The notes under the pieces were generated by a model. The model was not told where the DNA came from, did no database searches, and was given only the letters and a program-made list of their open reading frames with translations. The position numbers and the translations under genes were made by a program. From contig CAVRHH010000002.1 in assembly GCA_963720945.1 (NCBI GenBank), positions 1 through 64,000 on the forward strand: DNA of 64,000 nucleotides, given 5' to 3'. The number at the start of each line of letters is the position of its first letter. Position 1 is the stretch's first letter. The DNA is from Bog-532 sp963720945. Lineage in GTDB: Bacteria; Actinomycetota; Actinomycetes; Streptosporangiales; Streptosporangiaceae. Below, one piece after another: positions 25,052-33,381 of the stretch.

Positions 25052-26605
25052 TTGACTCAGCAGAGGCGTGGGCTCGGCAAGGGACTCGGTGCGCTTATCC
25101 CGGCTGCCGTCAGCACAAGTGAGACCGAGCCGGTCGCGGGAGCCCGCCCCACCGCGGCATCAGATCAGCGGAGCGCGACGGCTGTGGGCGATGAGCCCGG
25201 CACCCAGCCGATCGCGGGGGCCTACTTCGAGGAGCTGCCCACCGGCTCCATCACCCCCAATCCGCGCCAGCCGCGGCGCACCTTTGACGAGGAGGCGCTG
25301 GACGAGCTTGCATCCTCCATCCGGGAAGTAGGCCTTCTTCAGCCGGTCGTGGTCCGCATGGTGATGCCTGGCCACTATGAGCTGATCATGGGTGAGCGGC
25401 GCTGGCGGGCCAGCGAGCGAGCCGGCCTGACCATGATCCCGGCCATCATCCGTGAGACCGCCGACACCGACTTGCTGCGCGACGCTCTGATCGAGAACCT
25501 GCATCGCCAGCAACTCGACCCGCTGGAAGAGGCCGCCGCGTACCAGCAGCTGCTCGATGATTTCGGGGCGACGCACGAGCAGCTGGCGCGCAAGATAGGC
25601 CGTTCCCGCCCGCACATCTCCAATACCCTCCGCCTGCTGAACCTGCCGCCCGCCGTACAGAAACGCGTCGCGGCCGGTGTGCTGAGTGCCGGGCACGCCC
25701 GGGCTCTGCTGTCCCTGGACAACCCGGACGCCCAGGAGCGTCTGGCGCACCGGATCGTGGCCGAAGGGCTGTCCGTGCGGGCCGTCGAGGAGATCGTGGC
25801 CGTGGGCGACGAGGATCAGTCCCGGCCGCATCGGCGCCAGGGGGCCAAACCAGTCGCCCCGGGACTGCGGGACCTGGCCGACCGTCTCTCCGACGCGCTG
25901 GAAACCCGCGTCAAGGTCGAACTCGGCCGGCGCAAGGGAAAGATCACCGTCGAGTTCGCCTCGCTTGACGACCTGGACCGCATCGTGAAGGCGATGTCCC
26001 GGGATTCCGAGCCCGGGCCTGGCCGGCCTCACCCGCCGTGCCGCTCTAAGCGCATGGTTCCACGTGAAACATCCGCCGCCGCGGCCGGCCGCACGGCGGC
26101 CTACCGGAGCCGGCGAAAGTCACCGGGAAGCGGAGCCCCGCACCACCCTCCGGATACTGGCGGCGAACTCGTCGACCTCTTCCTCGGTGGTATCGAAGGC
26201 GGTCATCCAGCGGACGACAGACGTCTCCTCGTCCCAGACGTAGAAGAACCACTCTCGCTGCAAGGTCTCGATGTGCTCCGGATCCAGCTGCGCGAAGACC
26301 GCATCGGACTGGACCGGGGACCGGATGCCGACCCCGGGCACGTCGCGGACCCCGTCGGCCAGCCGCCGGGCCATCCGGTTGGCGTGCGAGGCGTTGTGCC
26401 GCCAGAGATCACCCTCGGTCAGCGCCAGGAACTGCGCCGCCAGGTACCGCATCTTCGAGGCGAGCTGCAACTGCTGCTTGCGGAGATACGGAGCGTCGGC
26501 CGCCAGGCCCTTGTTCATCACGATGACCGCCTCGGCGCCGATGGCGCCATTCTTCGTGCCACCGAAGCTGAGGACGTCGGCACATCCGGCCAGCTCGGCC
26601 AGTGA
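25052..26605 (+). CDS. parB: Chromosome-partitioning protein ParB, frame open far beyond the usual end
   Basis: ParB binds parS, uses CTP to spread, and is moved by ParA. It starts at TTG 25052 with AAGGAG at 25041-25046, and its N-terminus RGLGKGLGALIP is the ParA-stimulating motif. The CTP-binding GERRWRASERAG is near residue 112, the helix-turn-helix LARKIGRSRPHISNTLRLL near 180, and the dimerisation domain ends with FASLDDLDRIVKAM near residue 315. After that no stop occurs until 26603-26605. About 195 unconserved residues follow that run antisense through the aldolase gene. A one-base indel near 26000 would give a stop at 26047-26049, a more normal end. Confidence 0.9.
   Translation: MTQQRRGLGKGLGALIPAAVSTSETEPVAGARPTAASDQRSATAVGDEPGTQPIAGAYFEELPTGSITPNPRQPRRTFDEEALDELASSIREVGLLQPVVVRMVMPGHYELIMGERRWRASERAGLTMIPAIIRETADTDLLRDALIENLHRQQLDPLEEAAAYQQLLDDFGATHEQLARKIGRSRPHISNTLRLLNLPPAVQKRVAAGVLSAGHARALLSLDNPDAQERLAHRIVAEGLSVRAVEEIVAVGDEDQSRPHRRQGAKPVAPGLRDLADRLSDALETRVKVELGRRKGKITVEFASLDDLDRIVKAMSRDSEPGPGRPHPPCRSKRMVPRETSAAAAGRTAAYRSRRKSPGSGAPHHPPDTGGELVDLFLGGIEGGHPADDRRLLVPDVEEPLSLQGLDVLRIQLREDRIGLDRGPDADPGHVADPVGQPPGHPVGVRGVVPPEITLGQRQELRRQVPHLRGELQLLLAEIRSVGRQALVHHDDRLGADGAILRATEAEDVGTSGQLGQ
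26057..26070. promoter_or_regulatory. parS: parS-like site at the parB end
   Basis: GTTCCACGTGAAAC differs from the parS consensus at one position (C for T at position 4). It lies between the end of the conserved ParB region and the convergent aldolase gene, about 3.2 kb from the perfect parS in parA. Paired parS sites near parAB are usual in actinomycetes. Confidence 0.85.
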
Positions 26606-27169
26606 GCAGTCCAGGAAGGCGGCCGCGTTGGCCAGCCGGGCACCGTCGATGTACAGGCGCAGGTCACTGGCACGGCAGAAGTCACTGATTGTGCGCAGTT
26701 CCGCCAGCGAATAACAGGTACCGAGCTCGGTGGCCTGGGTGATCGCCACCGCGCCCGGTTGCGCTCGATGGTCGTCGCCCCGTGCGCTGAGCTGCTCGGA
26801 AATGACCTCCGGGGTGAGCTTCCCGTCCGGCGCCGGGACCGTCAGCAGCTTCGTGCCGAGGATGCGCTCGGCCGCGCCGCACTCATCGGTGTTGATGTGC
26901 GCGGAGTCCGCGCAGATGACCGCCTCGTGCCGGCGCAGCAGCAGGCTCAGCCCGAGAATGTTCGCCGCGCTCCCGTTGAACACGAGGAACACGTCACCGT
27001 CCGCGCCGAAGGCGCGGCGTAGTTCCGCGGTGGCACGCCTGGTCCAGTCGTCGGCTCCGTACGCCACGGCATCGCCGTCGTTCGCCTCGAGGACGGCCCG
27101 CAGGACGGCCTCGTGGGCCCCCGCGTGATTGTCACTCCCGAAACTCTTGTGCTCAGCCATGCCCATCAA
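26120..27169 (-). CDS. Low-specificity L-threonine aldolase / beta-eliminating lyase family
   Basis: The product is a 349-residue (or 346 from ATG 27160) fold-type I PLP enzyme. It begins AEHKSFGSDNHAGAHEAV. The PLP-binding lysine lies in LSFGGTKNGAIGAEAV near residue 213, and the cofactor aspartate in RLYIDGARLANAAAF near 180. Family members cleave L-threonine or L-allo-threonine to glycine and acetaldehyde, or act on related beta-hydroxy amino acids; the exact substrate cannot be read from the sequence. It converges on parB, and the open parB frame overlaps its 3' half on the opposite strand. Confidence 0.85.
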   Translation of the reverse strand: MMGMAEHKSFGSDNHAGAHEAVLRAVLEANDGDAVAYGADDWTRRATAELRRAFGADGDVFLVFNGSAANILGLSLLLRRHEAVICADSAHINTDECGAAERILGTKLLTVPAPDGKLTPEVISEQLSARGDDHRAQPGAVAITQATELGTCYSLAELRTISDFCRASDLRLYIDGARLANAAAFLDCSLAELAGCADVLSFGGTKNGAIGAEAVIVMNKGLAADAPYLRKQQLQLASKMRYLAAQFLALTEGDLWRHNASHANRMARRLADGVRDVPGVGIRSPVQSDAVFAQLDPEHIETLQREWFFYVWDEETSVVRWMTAFDTTEEEVDEFAASIRRVVRGSASR

Positions 27170-27259
27170 CCTATGCGGGGCCGGACCGGGCGCATCGGCA
27201 GGGGGAGGCCGAGGGAGGGGGGAAACGGAGGGGACAAGCGGAGGGGGTGCGGCCGCGGA

Positions 27260-28213
27260 TCAGTTTCCGCGTGCGGCCGCCAGGCGCAGCAGGGTCAGGC
27301 ACGCCTCGCCGAACTCGTGCCCGGCGGCCTCCAGGGCCATCGGCAGCGTGCTGGTCTCGGTCATGCCCGGAGAAACGTTGACTTCGAGGAAGTACGCCTC
27401 GCCGGACTCGCTGACGATGAGATCGGTGCGGGAGATGTCGCGGAGCCCCAGGGCGGCATGCGCGCACGCCGCCGCCTTCGCGGCCGCGTCCGAGGCGGCT
27501 CCCGGCAGCCGGGCAGGCGTGTAGAACGCGGTCTGCCCCGCGGTATAGCGCGCGGTGTAGTCGTACTGCCCGGCGGCGGGCACGATCTCCACGGCGGGCA
27601 GCGCGGACGGCCCGTCACCCAGATCGACCACGCTGACGGCAATCTCGGTGCCGCCGATGAAACGCTCGATCAGCGCCGTGTCGCCGTAGGCGAAGCAGCT
27701 GACGATCGCGGTGGGCAGCTCGGATGCGGTCCGCACCGGGCTGGCGCCGAGTGAGGAGCCGCCGCGGGCGGGCTTGACGAAGAGCGGCAGGCCGAGCTTC
27801 GCGATGACGCGGTCGATGACGGCGGTGGCCCCGAGGTCGTGGAAGATCTCGCGCGGCAGCGTGACGGACTCGGGGGTGGCGATGCCGGCCGCGGCGACCA
27901 GCGCCTTGGCCGTCGGCTTGTCGAACGCCCCGCGGCACGCACTGGCCACGGACCCGACATAGGGCACCCCGACCAGGGCCAGGATCTCCCGGATGGCACC
28001 ATCCTCGCCGTAGCTGCCGTGGATGGCGGGAAATACCGCCGTCGGCGGATCGGCCAGCAGGGCCGGGATGAGGCCCGCGTCCGCGTCCGCGAGCCTCGCG
28101 TCGACGCCTGCCTCTTCCAGCGCGTCGCGCACCCGCCGCCCCGAGCGCAGGGAAACCTCACGCTCGGGGGACAAACCGCCCGCGAGCACCACAACATGAT
28201 CGAGTTCAGTCAC
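27260..28213 (-). CDS. ddl: D-alanine--D-alanine ligase family protein
   Basis: The 317-residue ATP-grasp enzyme starts TELDHVVVLAGGLSPEREVS from GTG 28213. The frame is open upstream, but that part overlaps the aminotransferase gene in another frame and is not conserved. Visible family motifs are HGSYGEDGAIREILALVGVPYVG (split around residues 70-90), PLFVKPARGGSSLG near 148, and the Mg-binding YFLEVNVSPGMTETS near 275. It would make the D-Ala-D-Ala dipeptide for peptidoglycan, or a related dipeptide. The gene may be a second ddl, since many actinobacteria also carry one near leuCD. It lies 14 nt after the aminotransferase gene and is probably in the same operon. Confidence 0.85.
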   Translation of the reverse strand: MTELDHVVVLAGGLSPEREVSLRSGRRVRDALEEAGVDARLADADAGLIPALLADPPTAVFPAIHGSYGEDGAIREILALVGVPYVGSVASACRGAFDKPTAKALVAAAGIATPESVTLPREIFHDLGATAVIDRVIAKLGLPLFVKPARGGSSLGASPVRTASELPTAIVSCFAYGDTALIERFIGGTEIAVSVVDLGDGPSALPAVEIVPAAGQYDYTARYTAGQTAFYTPARLPGAASDAAAKAAACAHAALGLRDISRTDLIVSESGEAYFLEVNVSPGMTETSTLPMALEAAGHEFGEACLTLLRLAAARGN

Positions 28214-28227
28214 CGTACAGCCGCCGT

Positions 28228-29550
28228 TTACAGGTCGCCGGGGCCGGGAGTTTCGGGTCCCGTCCGGCCGGGTGGGGGCATCGCGCCGAAGGTGGCGCAC
28301 AGGTCGATCTCCGCTTCGATGACGGACGCGAGCCGCCGTACGCCTTCCCTGATCCGGTCCGGCGGGGGGAGGCAGTAGGAGAGCCGGAGGTGGCCGGTGC
28401 CGTCTCCGTCCGCGTAGAAGCCAGTACCGGGGACGTACGCCACCCGGGAGGAAATGGCCCGCGGCAGCATCGCCTTGGAGTTGATCCCCCCGGGAAGCTG
28501 CAGCCAGACGTAGAAACCGCCGGCCGGCACGGTCCACCGGCAACCGTCCGGCATCTGTGCCGACAAGGCGTCCAGCATCGCGTCACGCCGCTGCCGGTAC
28601 AGCTCGCGGAAGTCCTTGACCTGCTCCCGCCACGGCTGGGTGGCCAGGTATTCGCCCACGACGAGCTGGGAGAAGCTGGAGTGGCAGAGCACGGCGGACT
28701 CGGCGGCCAGGACGAGCTTGTCGCGTATCGCGGGCGGGGCCGCCGCCCAGCCGACGCGCACGCCGGGGGCGAAGGTCTTGGAGAATGTCCCGAGGTAGAC
28801 GACGCCTTCGGCATCGTCGGCGCGCAGTGAGCGCATCGGCTCACCGTCGAAACCGAGCAGGCCGTACGGGTTGTCCTCGATGATGAGGAGCCCGGCGGCC
28901 TGGCAGATCTCCAGGATCCGGGGGCGCCGGTCCGCGGCGAGCGTGACCCCGGCGGGATTCTGGTAGTTCGGCACCGTGTAGAGGAACTTGATTCGGCGTC
29001 CGGCCGCCGTGAGCCGCTGGATCGACTCCTCCAGGGCCTCCGGGATGAGCCCCTCATCGTCCATCGCCACGTGCACGACGTCGGCCTGATAGGCGGCGAA
29101 CGACCCGAGGGCGCCCACGTAGGACGGAGCCTCGGCGAGTATCACGTCTCCCGGGTCCACGAAGATCCGGGTGATGAGGTCGAGGGCCTGCTGTGAGCCC
29201 ACCGTGACCACCACATCGTCCGGGTGGGCGCGGATGCCCTCGAGCGACATGACCTCGCAGATCTTTTCCCGTAGCCCCGCGTCACCCTGCGCAGTGCAGT
29301 ACTGGAGCGCGACGCTGCCGCGGTCGGCGATCAGCTGGCCGACCATGTTCCCGACGATATCGAGCGGGAGCGCCGTAACGTACGGTGATCCGCCGGCCAG
29401 CGAGACGATCTCCGGGCGGGCGGTTACGGCGAACAGAGCCCGGATCTCCGACGCGACCATCCCGCGAGCTCGTTCCGCGTACTGGTCGAAATAGGGATCA
29501 AGCCGGGATCCCTGCGGCCGGGAATTCGCGTGCCGTGCGCCCTCGCTCAT
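28228..29550 (-). CDS. PLP-dependent class I/II aminotransferase
   Basis: The 440-residue enzyme is of the 2-aminoadipate/kynurenine aminotransferase type. Residues visible include VSLAGGSPYV near 50, VTVGSQQALDLITRIF near 115, LYTVPNYQNPAGVTL near 190, IIEDNPYGLL near 220 and the PLP lysine in GTFSKTFAPGVRVGW near 255. The start ATG 29550 follows GGGAG on the transcribed strand. Upstream lies a divergent GNAT gene; downstream is ddl, 14 nt away. Substrate is not determinable. Pairing with a D-Ala ligase and a PLP aldolase suggests amino-acid supply, but that is inference. Confidence 0.88.
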   Translation of the reverse strand: MSEGARHANSRPQGSRLDPYFDQYAERARGMVASEIRALFAVTARPEIVSLAGGSPYVTALPLDIVGNMVGQLIADRGSVALQYCTAQGDAGLREKICEVMSLEGIRAHPDDVVVTVGSQQALDLITRIFVDPGDVILAEAPSYVGALGSFAAYQADVVHVAMDDEGLIPEALEESIQRLTAAGRRIKFLYTVPNYQNPAGVTLAADRRPRILEICQAAGLLIIEDNPYGLLGFDGEPMRSLRADDAEGVVYLGTFSKTFAPGVRVGWAAAPPAIRDKLVLAAESAVLCHSSFSQLVVGEYLATQPWREQVKDFRELYRQRRDAMLDALSAQMPDGCRWTVPAGGFYVWLQLPGGINSKAMLPRAISSRVAYVPGTGFYADGDGTGHLRLSYCLPPPDRIREGVRRLASVIEAEIDLCATFGAMPPPGRTGPETPGPGDL

Positions 29551-29678
29551 GGCCTCGTCTCCCAACGATCGGTATCATGCCAGCATAGGGCCGGGAGCAC
29601 AGTGCCGTTGTGTGAAGCTCGCGCATTAGACGCACACATGTCCCCTGACAATGGGGCATGCGAGACTCTGGGGGCCAG

Positions 29679-30308
29679 GTGTCGCGCCGACTCGTCAACA
29701 TCACGCTCGACAATCTCGATGACCTGCCGCCCAGATGCCGCGGCTGCGTGTTCTGGGAATTGGATCCGATTGGCGCGGCACGGGCCGCCGACGCCGGGGA
29801 GCCGGGCCTGGAAAAGGAATCGTGGGTGTCGTCCGTGCTGCTCGAATGGGGCAGTTGCGGCAAGATTGCCTATGTGGACGGCGCGCCGGCCGGATTCGCG
29901 CTGTATGCGCCGCCGCCGTATGTGCCCCGGTCCATCGCCTTCCCGACCAGCCCGGTGAGCGGGGACGCCGTCCTGCTCATGACGGCGCACGTGCTCACCG
30001 AGTTCGCCAGCGGGGGCCTGGGCCGCATGCTTGTGCAGAGCATGGCCAAGGACCTGACCCGGCGCGGTGTCAAGGCCATCGAGGCCTTCGGGGTACATGA
30101 CTGGGAGCCGCACGCCTGCATGCTTCCCGCCGATTACCTGCTCGCGGTCGGCTTCAAGACGGTCCGCCCGCACCATAAGTTCCCGCGGCTTCGCCTGGAG
30201 CTCAAGACCGCCCTGTCGTGGCGCGAGGACGTCGAGGTCGCCCTGGAGCGCCTGCTGGGGTCCATGACCCCCGCCCGGACCCCCGAGCGTGCCCTCCGCC
30301 CCGCTTAG
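29679..30308 (+). CDS. GNAT-family N-acetyltransferase
   Basis: The 209-residue protein (from GTG 29679; ATG 29658 would give 216) starts SRRLVNITLDNLDDLP. CRGCVFWELDP near residue 25 is followed by the acyl-CoA-binding region GGLGRMLVQSMAKDLTRRGVKAIEAFG near 112-138. The acetyl acceptor is unknown. Orthologues sit in the same place, between parB-linked genes and trxA, in many actinomycetes. It is divergent from the aminotransferase gene and ends at the hairpin shared with trxA. Confidence 0.8.
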   Translation: MSRRLVNITLDNLDDLPPRCRGCVFWELDPIGAARAADAGEPGLEKESWVSSVLLEWGSCGKIAYVDGAPAGFALYAPPPYVPRSIAFPTSPVSGDAVLLMTAHVLTEFASGGLGRMLVQSMAKDLTRRGVKAIEAFGVHDWEPHACMLPADYLLAVGFKTVRPHHKFPRLRLELKTALSWREDVEVALERLLGSMTPARTPERALRPA

Positions 30309-30323
30309 CCGCCCCGGACGCGA

Positions 30324-30367
30324 ATTGGCGCCTTCCCGGGCACACCGGTGCGCGGGAAGACGCCAAT
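30324..30367. terminator. Bidirectional terminator between GNAT gene and trxA
   Basis: ATTGGCG (30324-30330) and CTTCCCG (30332-30338) pair with CGGGAAG (30353-30359) and CGCCAAT (30361-30367). This forms a 14-bp stem with one internal mismatch and a 14-nt loop. It lies between two convergent genes. Confidence 0.75.
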
Positions 30368-30387
30368 CCGGCAGGAACTGGTGCCGG

Positions 30388-30720
30388 TCAGAGGAACTCG
30401 GCGAGTTCCTTCAGCATCGCGGACTTCGGCTTCGCGCCGACAATCTGCTTGACGACCTGGCCGCCGGAGAACACGTTCATCGTGGGAATGGCCATGATCC
30501 CGTACTTCTGGGCCACGGCCGGGTTGTCGTCGATGTTCAGCTTGACCACGTCGATCTTGTCGGCATGATCGGCGGCGATCTCCTCGAGCACCGGCGCCAC
30601 CATGCGGCACGGCCCGCACCATTCCGCCCAGTAGTCCACGACTACCGGCTTTTCACTCTTGAGGACCTCGTTCTCGAAGGTCGCGTCGGTCACAACCTTG
30701 GTCGCGCCCAAGCCATTCAC
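30388..30720 (-). CDS. trxA: Thioredoxin
   Basis: The 110-residue thioredoxin has active site WCGPC at residues 34-38 and the cis-proline loop GIMAIPTMNVF near 74-84. It is reduced by TrxB, encoded 29 nt upstream on the same strand, and passes electrons to ribonucleotide reductase, methionine sulfoxide reductases and other disulfides. Length and motifs are complete. The trxB-trxA pair most likely forms one operon under the SigR-type promoter at 31717-31743. Confidence 0.96.
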   Translation of the reverse strand: MNGLGATKVVTDATFENEVLKSEKPVVVDYWAEWCGPCRMVAPVLEEIAADHADKIDVVKLNIDDNPAVAQKYGIMAIPTMNVFSGGQVVKQIVGAKPKSAMLKELAEFL

Positions 30721-30749
30721 TTCCCTTGTGATTGATGCGTCACTTTGTC

Positions 30750-31682
30750 TTACGATTCCTGGCTGGCCAGCCAGCGCTCCGCGTCGATAGCGGCGGCGCA
30801 GCCGGTGCCGGCGGCCGTCACGGCCTGGCGGTAGATGTGGTCAACCACATCGCCACAGGCGAAGACGCCTTCGATGTTGGTCCGCGTCGCGGGATGCTGA
30901 ACCAGCAGGTACCCCTCGGGGTTGATGTCGAGCTGGCCCGTGAACAGCTCACTGCGCGGGTCGTGCCCGATCGCGACGAAGACGCCGCTCACCGGCAGCA
31001 CCTGCTCCTCACCCGTCTTGACGTTCCGGATCCGCAGGCCGGTCAGCTTCGTGTCGCCGACCGCCGCGACGATCTCGCTGTCCCAGAGGAACTTGATCTT
31101 CGGATTATCGTAGGCACGATCCTGCATGATCTTGGAGGCGCGCAGGGTGTCGCGCCGGTGGATGACCGTCACCGACCGGGCGAACCGGGTCAGGAACGTG
31201 GCCTCCTCCATGGCTGAGTCACCGCCGCCCACCACCGCGATGTCCTGCTCACGGAAGAAGAACCCGTCACACGTGGCACACCAGGAGACGCCGTGACCGG
31301 CCAGGGTCTTCTCGCCGGGGATACCGAGCTCGCGGTACTTCGACCCGGTGGCCACGATGACGGCGTTGGCCAGGTAGGTCTCATCGCTGGTCCGGACCAC
31401 CTTGGGGGTCGCGGTCAGATCGACCGAGACCACGTCGTCCGCGACGAGTTCCGCGCCGAAGCGCTCGGCCTGCTTCCGCATCGAGTCCATCAGCTCGGGC
31501 CCGAGGACGCCGTCCGGGAAGCCAGGGAAGTTCTCCACGTCCGTGGTCTGCACCAGCGCCCCGCCGGCGGTGACCGAACCCTCGAACATGAGCGGTTCGA
31601 GCCGCGCGCGCGCCGCGTAGATGGCAGCCGTGTACCCGGCCGGACCGGATCCGATGATGATGACGTTGCGCACGGCGGTCAT
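30750..31682 (-). CDS. trxB: Thioredoxin-disulfide reductase
   Basis: The 310-residue flavoprotein moves electrons from NADPH to thioredoxin. The FAD-binding motif GSGPAGYTAA is at residues 11-20. The redox-active pair is C135 and C138 in SWCATCDGFFF. The NADPH-binding motif VVGGGDSAMEEA is near 155, and the C-terminal FAD motif GVFACGDVVD is near 280. The start is ATG 31682. It is followed by trxA. The promoter region carries a sequence matching the SigR (thiol-stress sigma factor) consensus. Confidence 0.96.
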   Translation of the reverse strand: MTAVRNVIIIGSGPAGYTAAIYAARARLEPLMFEGSVTAGGALVQTTDVENFPGFPDGVLGPELMDSMRKQAERFGAELVADDVVSVDLTATPKVVRTSDETYLANAVIVATGSKYRELGIPGEKTLAGHGVSWCATCDGFFFREQDIAVVGGGDSAMEEATFLTRFARSVTVIHRRDTLRASKIMQDRAYDNPKIKFLWDSEIVAAVGDTKLTGLRIRNVKTGEEQVLPVSGVFVAIGHDPRSELFTGQLDINPEGYLLVQHPATRTNIEGVFACGDVVDHIYRQAVTAAGTGCAAAIDAERWLASQES

Positions 31683-31716
31683 TTACTGCTGCCCTTCCTT
31701 GACTGGCACGGGATTT

Positions 31717-31743
31717 AACCGATCCTAGAGGGCTTTGATTCCC
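31717..31743 (-). promoter_or_regulatory. SigR-type promoter of trxBA
   Basis: On the minus strand GGGAAT (31743-31738) is followed after exactly 18 nt by GTT (31719-31717), 35 nt before the trxB start. GGGAAT-N18-GTT matches the promoter consensus of the thiol-oxidative-stress sigma factor SigR/SigH of actinobacteria, which drives trxBA in Streptomyces coelicolor. A housekeeping-like TAGGAT also lies inside the spacer. Confidence 0.65.
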
Positions 31744-31791
31744 GCAGGCAGCGTGGCCAATCAGACTGTCGCGGCGATCCGGCGGCGCTGT

Positions 31792-32698
31792 CTAACGGCC
31801 CGATGAACGCAGCCACACGTGGGCGAGAACGTCACTCGTGCCAGCTGAGCACTGGGGGCCGACCACCCACGCCTGGGCGACCGGGTTCCCCTTCTGCGCG
31901 AGGGCGATGACGGTCGCCGGGCGGCCCTGATAGCGGGCCACGTCGACCAGCGCGGGCTTCACGCTGGAGGTGACGCGCTGCACACAGCTATCCTGCTGAG
32001 CCGTTGGCGCGTGCAGGATCCGCTTTCCGGCCGCCGAATCCGCGCTGAGCGAGCTGACCTTGCTCAGCTCGCTCCCGACCTGCGTGCTCAGGATCGCGTG
32101 CTGATAGTCGATCCCGCTGCTGACCACGTCAAACGTCGGCTGGGCTGGGCTGGGCGCATTTCCCGGGCGGGCCGGCCCGACCTGGTAAGGGCCGGGCCGG
32201 CCGTGGCGGCATGCTGGCGGACGATGCGGCCCGTTCCCGCGTGCACGACAGGGCCTGAGCCGCCCGGCGCGGCCAGCCGCACCACGGTGTATCCGCCGGC
32301 CGCGACCACGCAGACCGCCGCCGCGGCGGCGAAGGCGCGGGCGGCTACCGGGCTGGTCAGCCCGCGCCTGCGCGCAGACGGCGGGCCGCCATGGGGCCGC
32401 CCGGCACGCTGGAACGCCTGCTGGCCAGCGAGCCTGGCCGGCCGCTGGCCGCACCGGAGCGGGCGGCCGCCTCTTCCATGATCGCCGTGGTCAGCCGCCG
32501 GGATACCATCTCAGGCATCGCGGGCGGCGGAACGGACGCCAGCAGGACACTGACCTCGGACAGCCCGGCGCTGACCTTCGCGCACCGCTGGCATCCGGCC
32601 AGGTGCGCGTGTATCCGGGTTGCGCGCCTGCCGCTGATCAGTCCCGCGCTGAGCTCAGCCAGGACATTCGCATCCACATGCGCCGAATGACGCCTCAT
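31792..32698 (-). pseudogene. Anti-sigma factor for SigM (zinc-finger type), frameshifted as sequenced
   Basis: The first 113 codons (from 32698) encode a zf-HC2 anti-sigma domain with HLAGCQRC (HxxxCxxC) near residue 32. The frame stops at 32357. A membrane helix (ARAFAAAAAVCVVAAGGYTVV) continues in a second frame, and the extracytoplasmic part (PTFDVVSSGIDYQHAILSTQ to the stop at 31792) lies in a third. Two indels, near 32360 and 32175, therefore break one gene of about 300 codons. It overlaps sigM by 4 nt (ATGA), the usual coupling of an ECF sigma factor and its anti-sigma. Both breaks are in GC-rich runs, so sequencing error is likely. Confidence 0.75.
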
Positions 32699-33366
32699 CC
32701 GTCTCCTCCCTGCCCAGGTGAGACGCTGCCGGTCGCGGTCCGGTTCCGTGAAATTCTCCCTTCCGCCCGGTGATCTGCGGCCGCCGTGCCGCCGCGCAGG
32801 TGCTCCAGGTACGGCAGCAGCCGGGCGCGCCCGCGGGCGCAGCGGCTTTTCACGGTCCCGACCGAGATCTCCAGCACGGCAGCGGCATCGGCTACGGGAT
32901 AGCCGAGCATGTCGACCAGCACCAGCGCGGCCCGCTGCTCGGGCGGGATGAGGCGCAGCGCCGCCTCGACGTCCAGGGCGGTGTCACGGACGCTGGCCGG
33001 GTCAGTGGTCGCCGGAACCCGGCCCTGCGTGGCGAGGAGGTCGAGGGTACCCTCGTCGCCGACCGAACTGGCCGCGTGCGCGGTCCGGCGCCGCAGCCGG
33101 TCCAGGGAGGCGTTGACGACGATCCGGTGCAGCCAGGTGGTCACGGCGGAGTCACCCCGGAAGTCGCCCGCGCGGCGGAACGCGGAGATCATGGCCTCCT
33201 GCAGGGCGTCCGCCGCCTCCTCCGGGTCGCAGAGGGTCCGCAGCGCCACGGCCCAGAGCCGGTCACGATGACGCAGGAACAACTGGCCGAAGGCATCGGC
33301 GTCGCCCTGCAGATGGCGCTCGAGAAGCTGAGCGTCCGGGAGATCCGGGTGGATGCTTTCCGTCAC
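32695..33366 (-). CDS. sigM: ECF RNA polymerase sigma factor, SigM-like
   Basis: The 223-residue sigma factor has region 2 at about residues 20-90 (FGQLFLRHRDRLWAVALRTL, EEAADALQEAMISAFRR, TWLHRIVVNASLDRLRR). Region 4 is at about 135-190 (ALRLIPPEQRAALVLVDMLGY, DAAAVLEISVGTVKSRCARGR). The gene order murJ-pseudokinase-sigM-anti-sigma-trxB matches the sigM locus of Streptomyces and Mycobacterium. There SigM responds to envelope stress and is held by its membrane anti-sigma factor. The C-terminal 30 residues are unconserved. It starts 15 nt after the pseudokinase stop. Confidence 0.9.
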   Translation of the reverse strand: MTESIHPDLPDAQLLERHLQGDADAFGQLFLRHRDRLWAVALRTLCDPEEAADALQEAMISAFRRAGDFRGDSAVTTWLHRIVVNASLDRLRRRTAHAASSVGDEGTLDLLATQGRVPATTDPASVRDTALDVEAALRLIPPEQRAALVLVDMLGYPVADAAAVLEISVGTVKSRCARGRARLLPYLEHLRGGTAAADHRAEGRISRNRTATGSVSPGQGGDG

Positions 33367-33381
33367 GGCTGCCAGTGGATC

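Noticed and set aside
28214..28543. N-terminal extension of the D-Ala-D-Ala ligase frame
   Set aside because: It overlaps the aminotransferase end, is Arg/Pro-rich and precedes the conserved start TELDHVVVLAGG.
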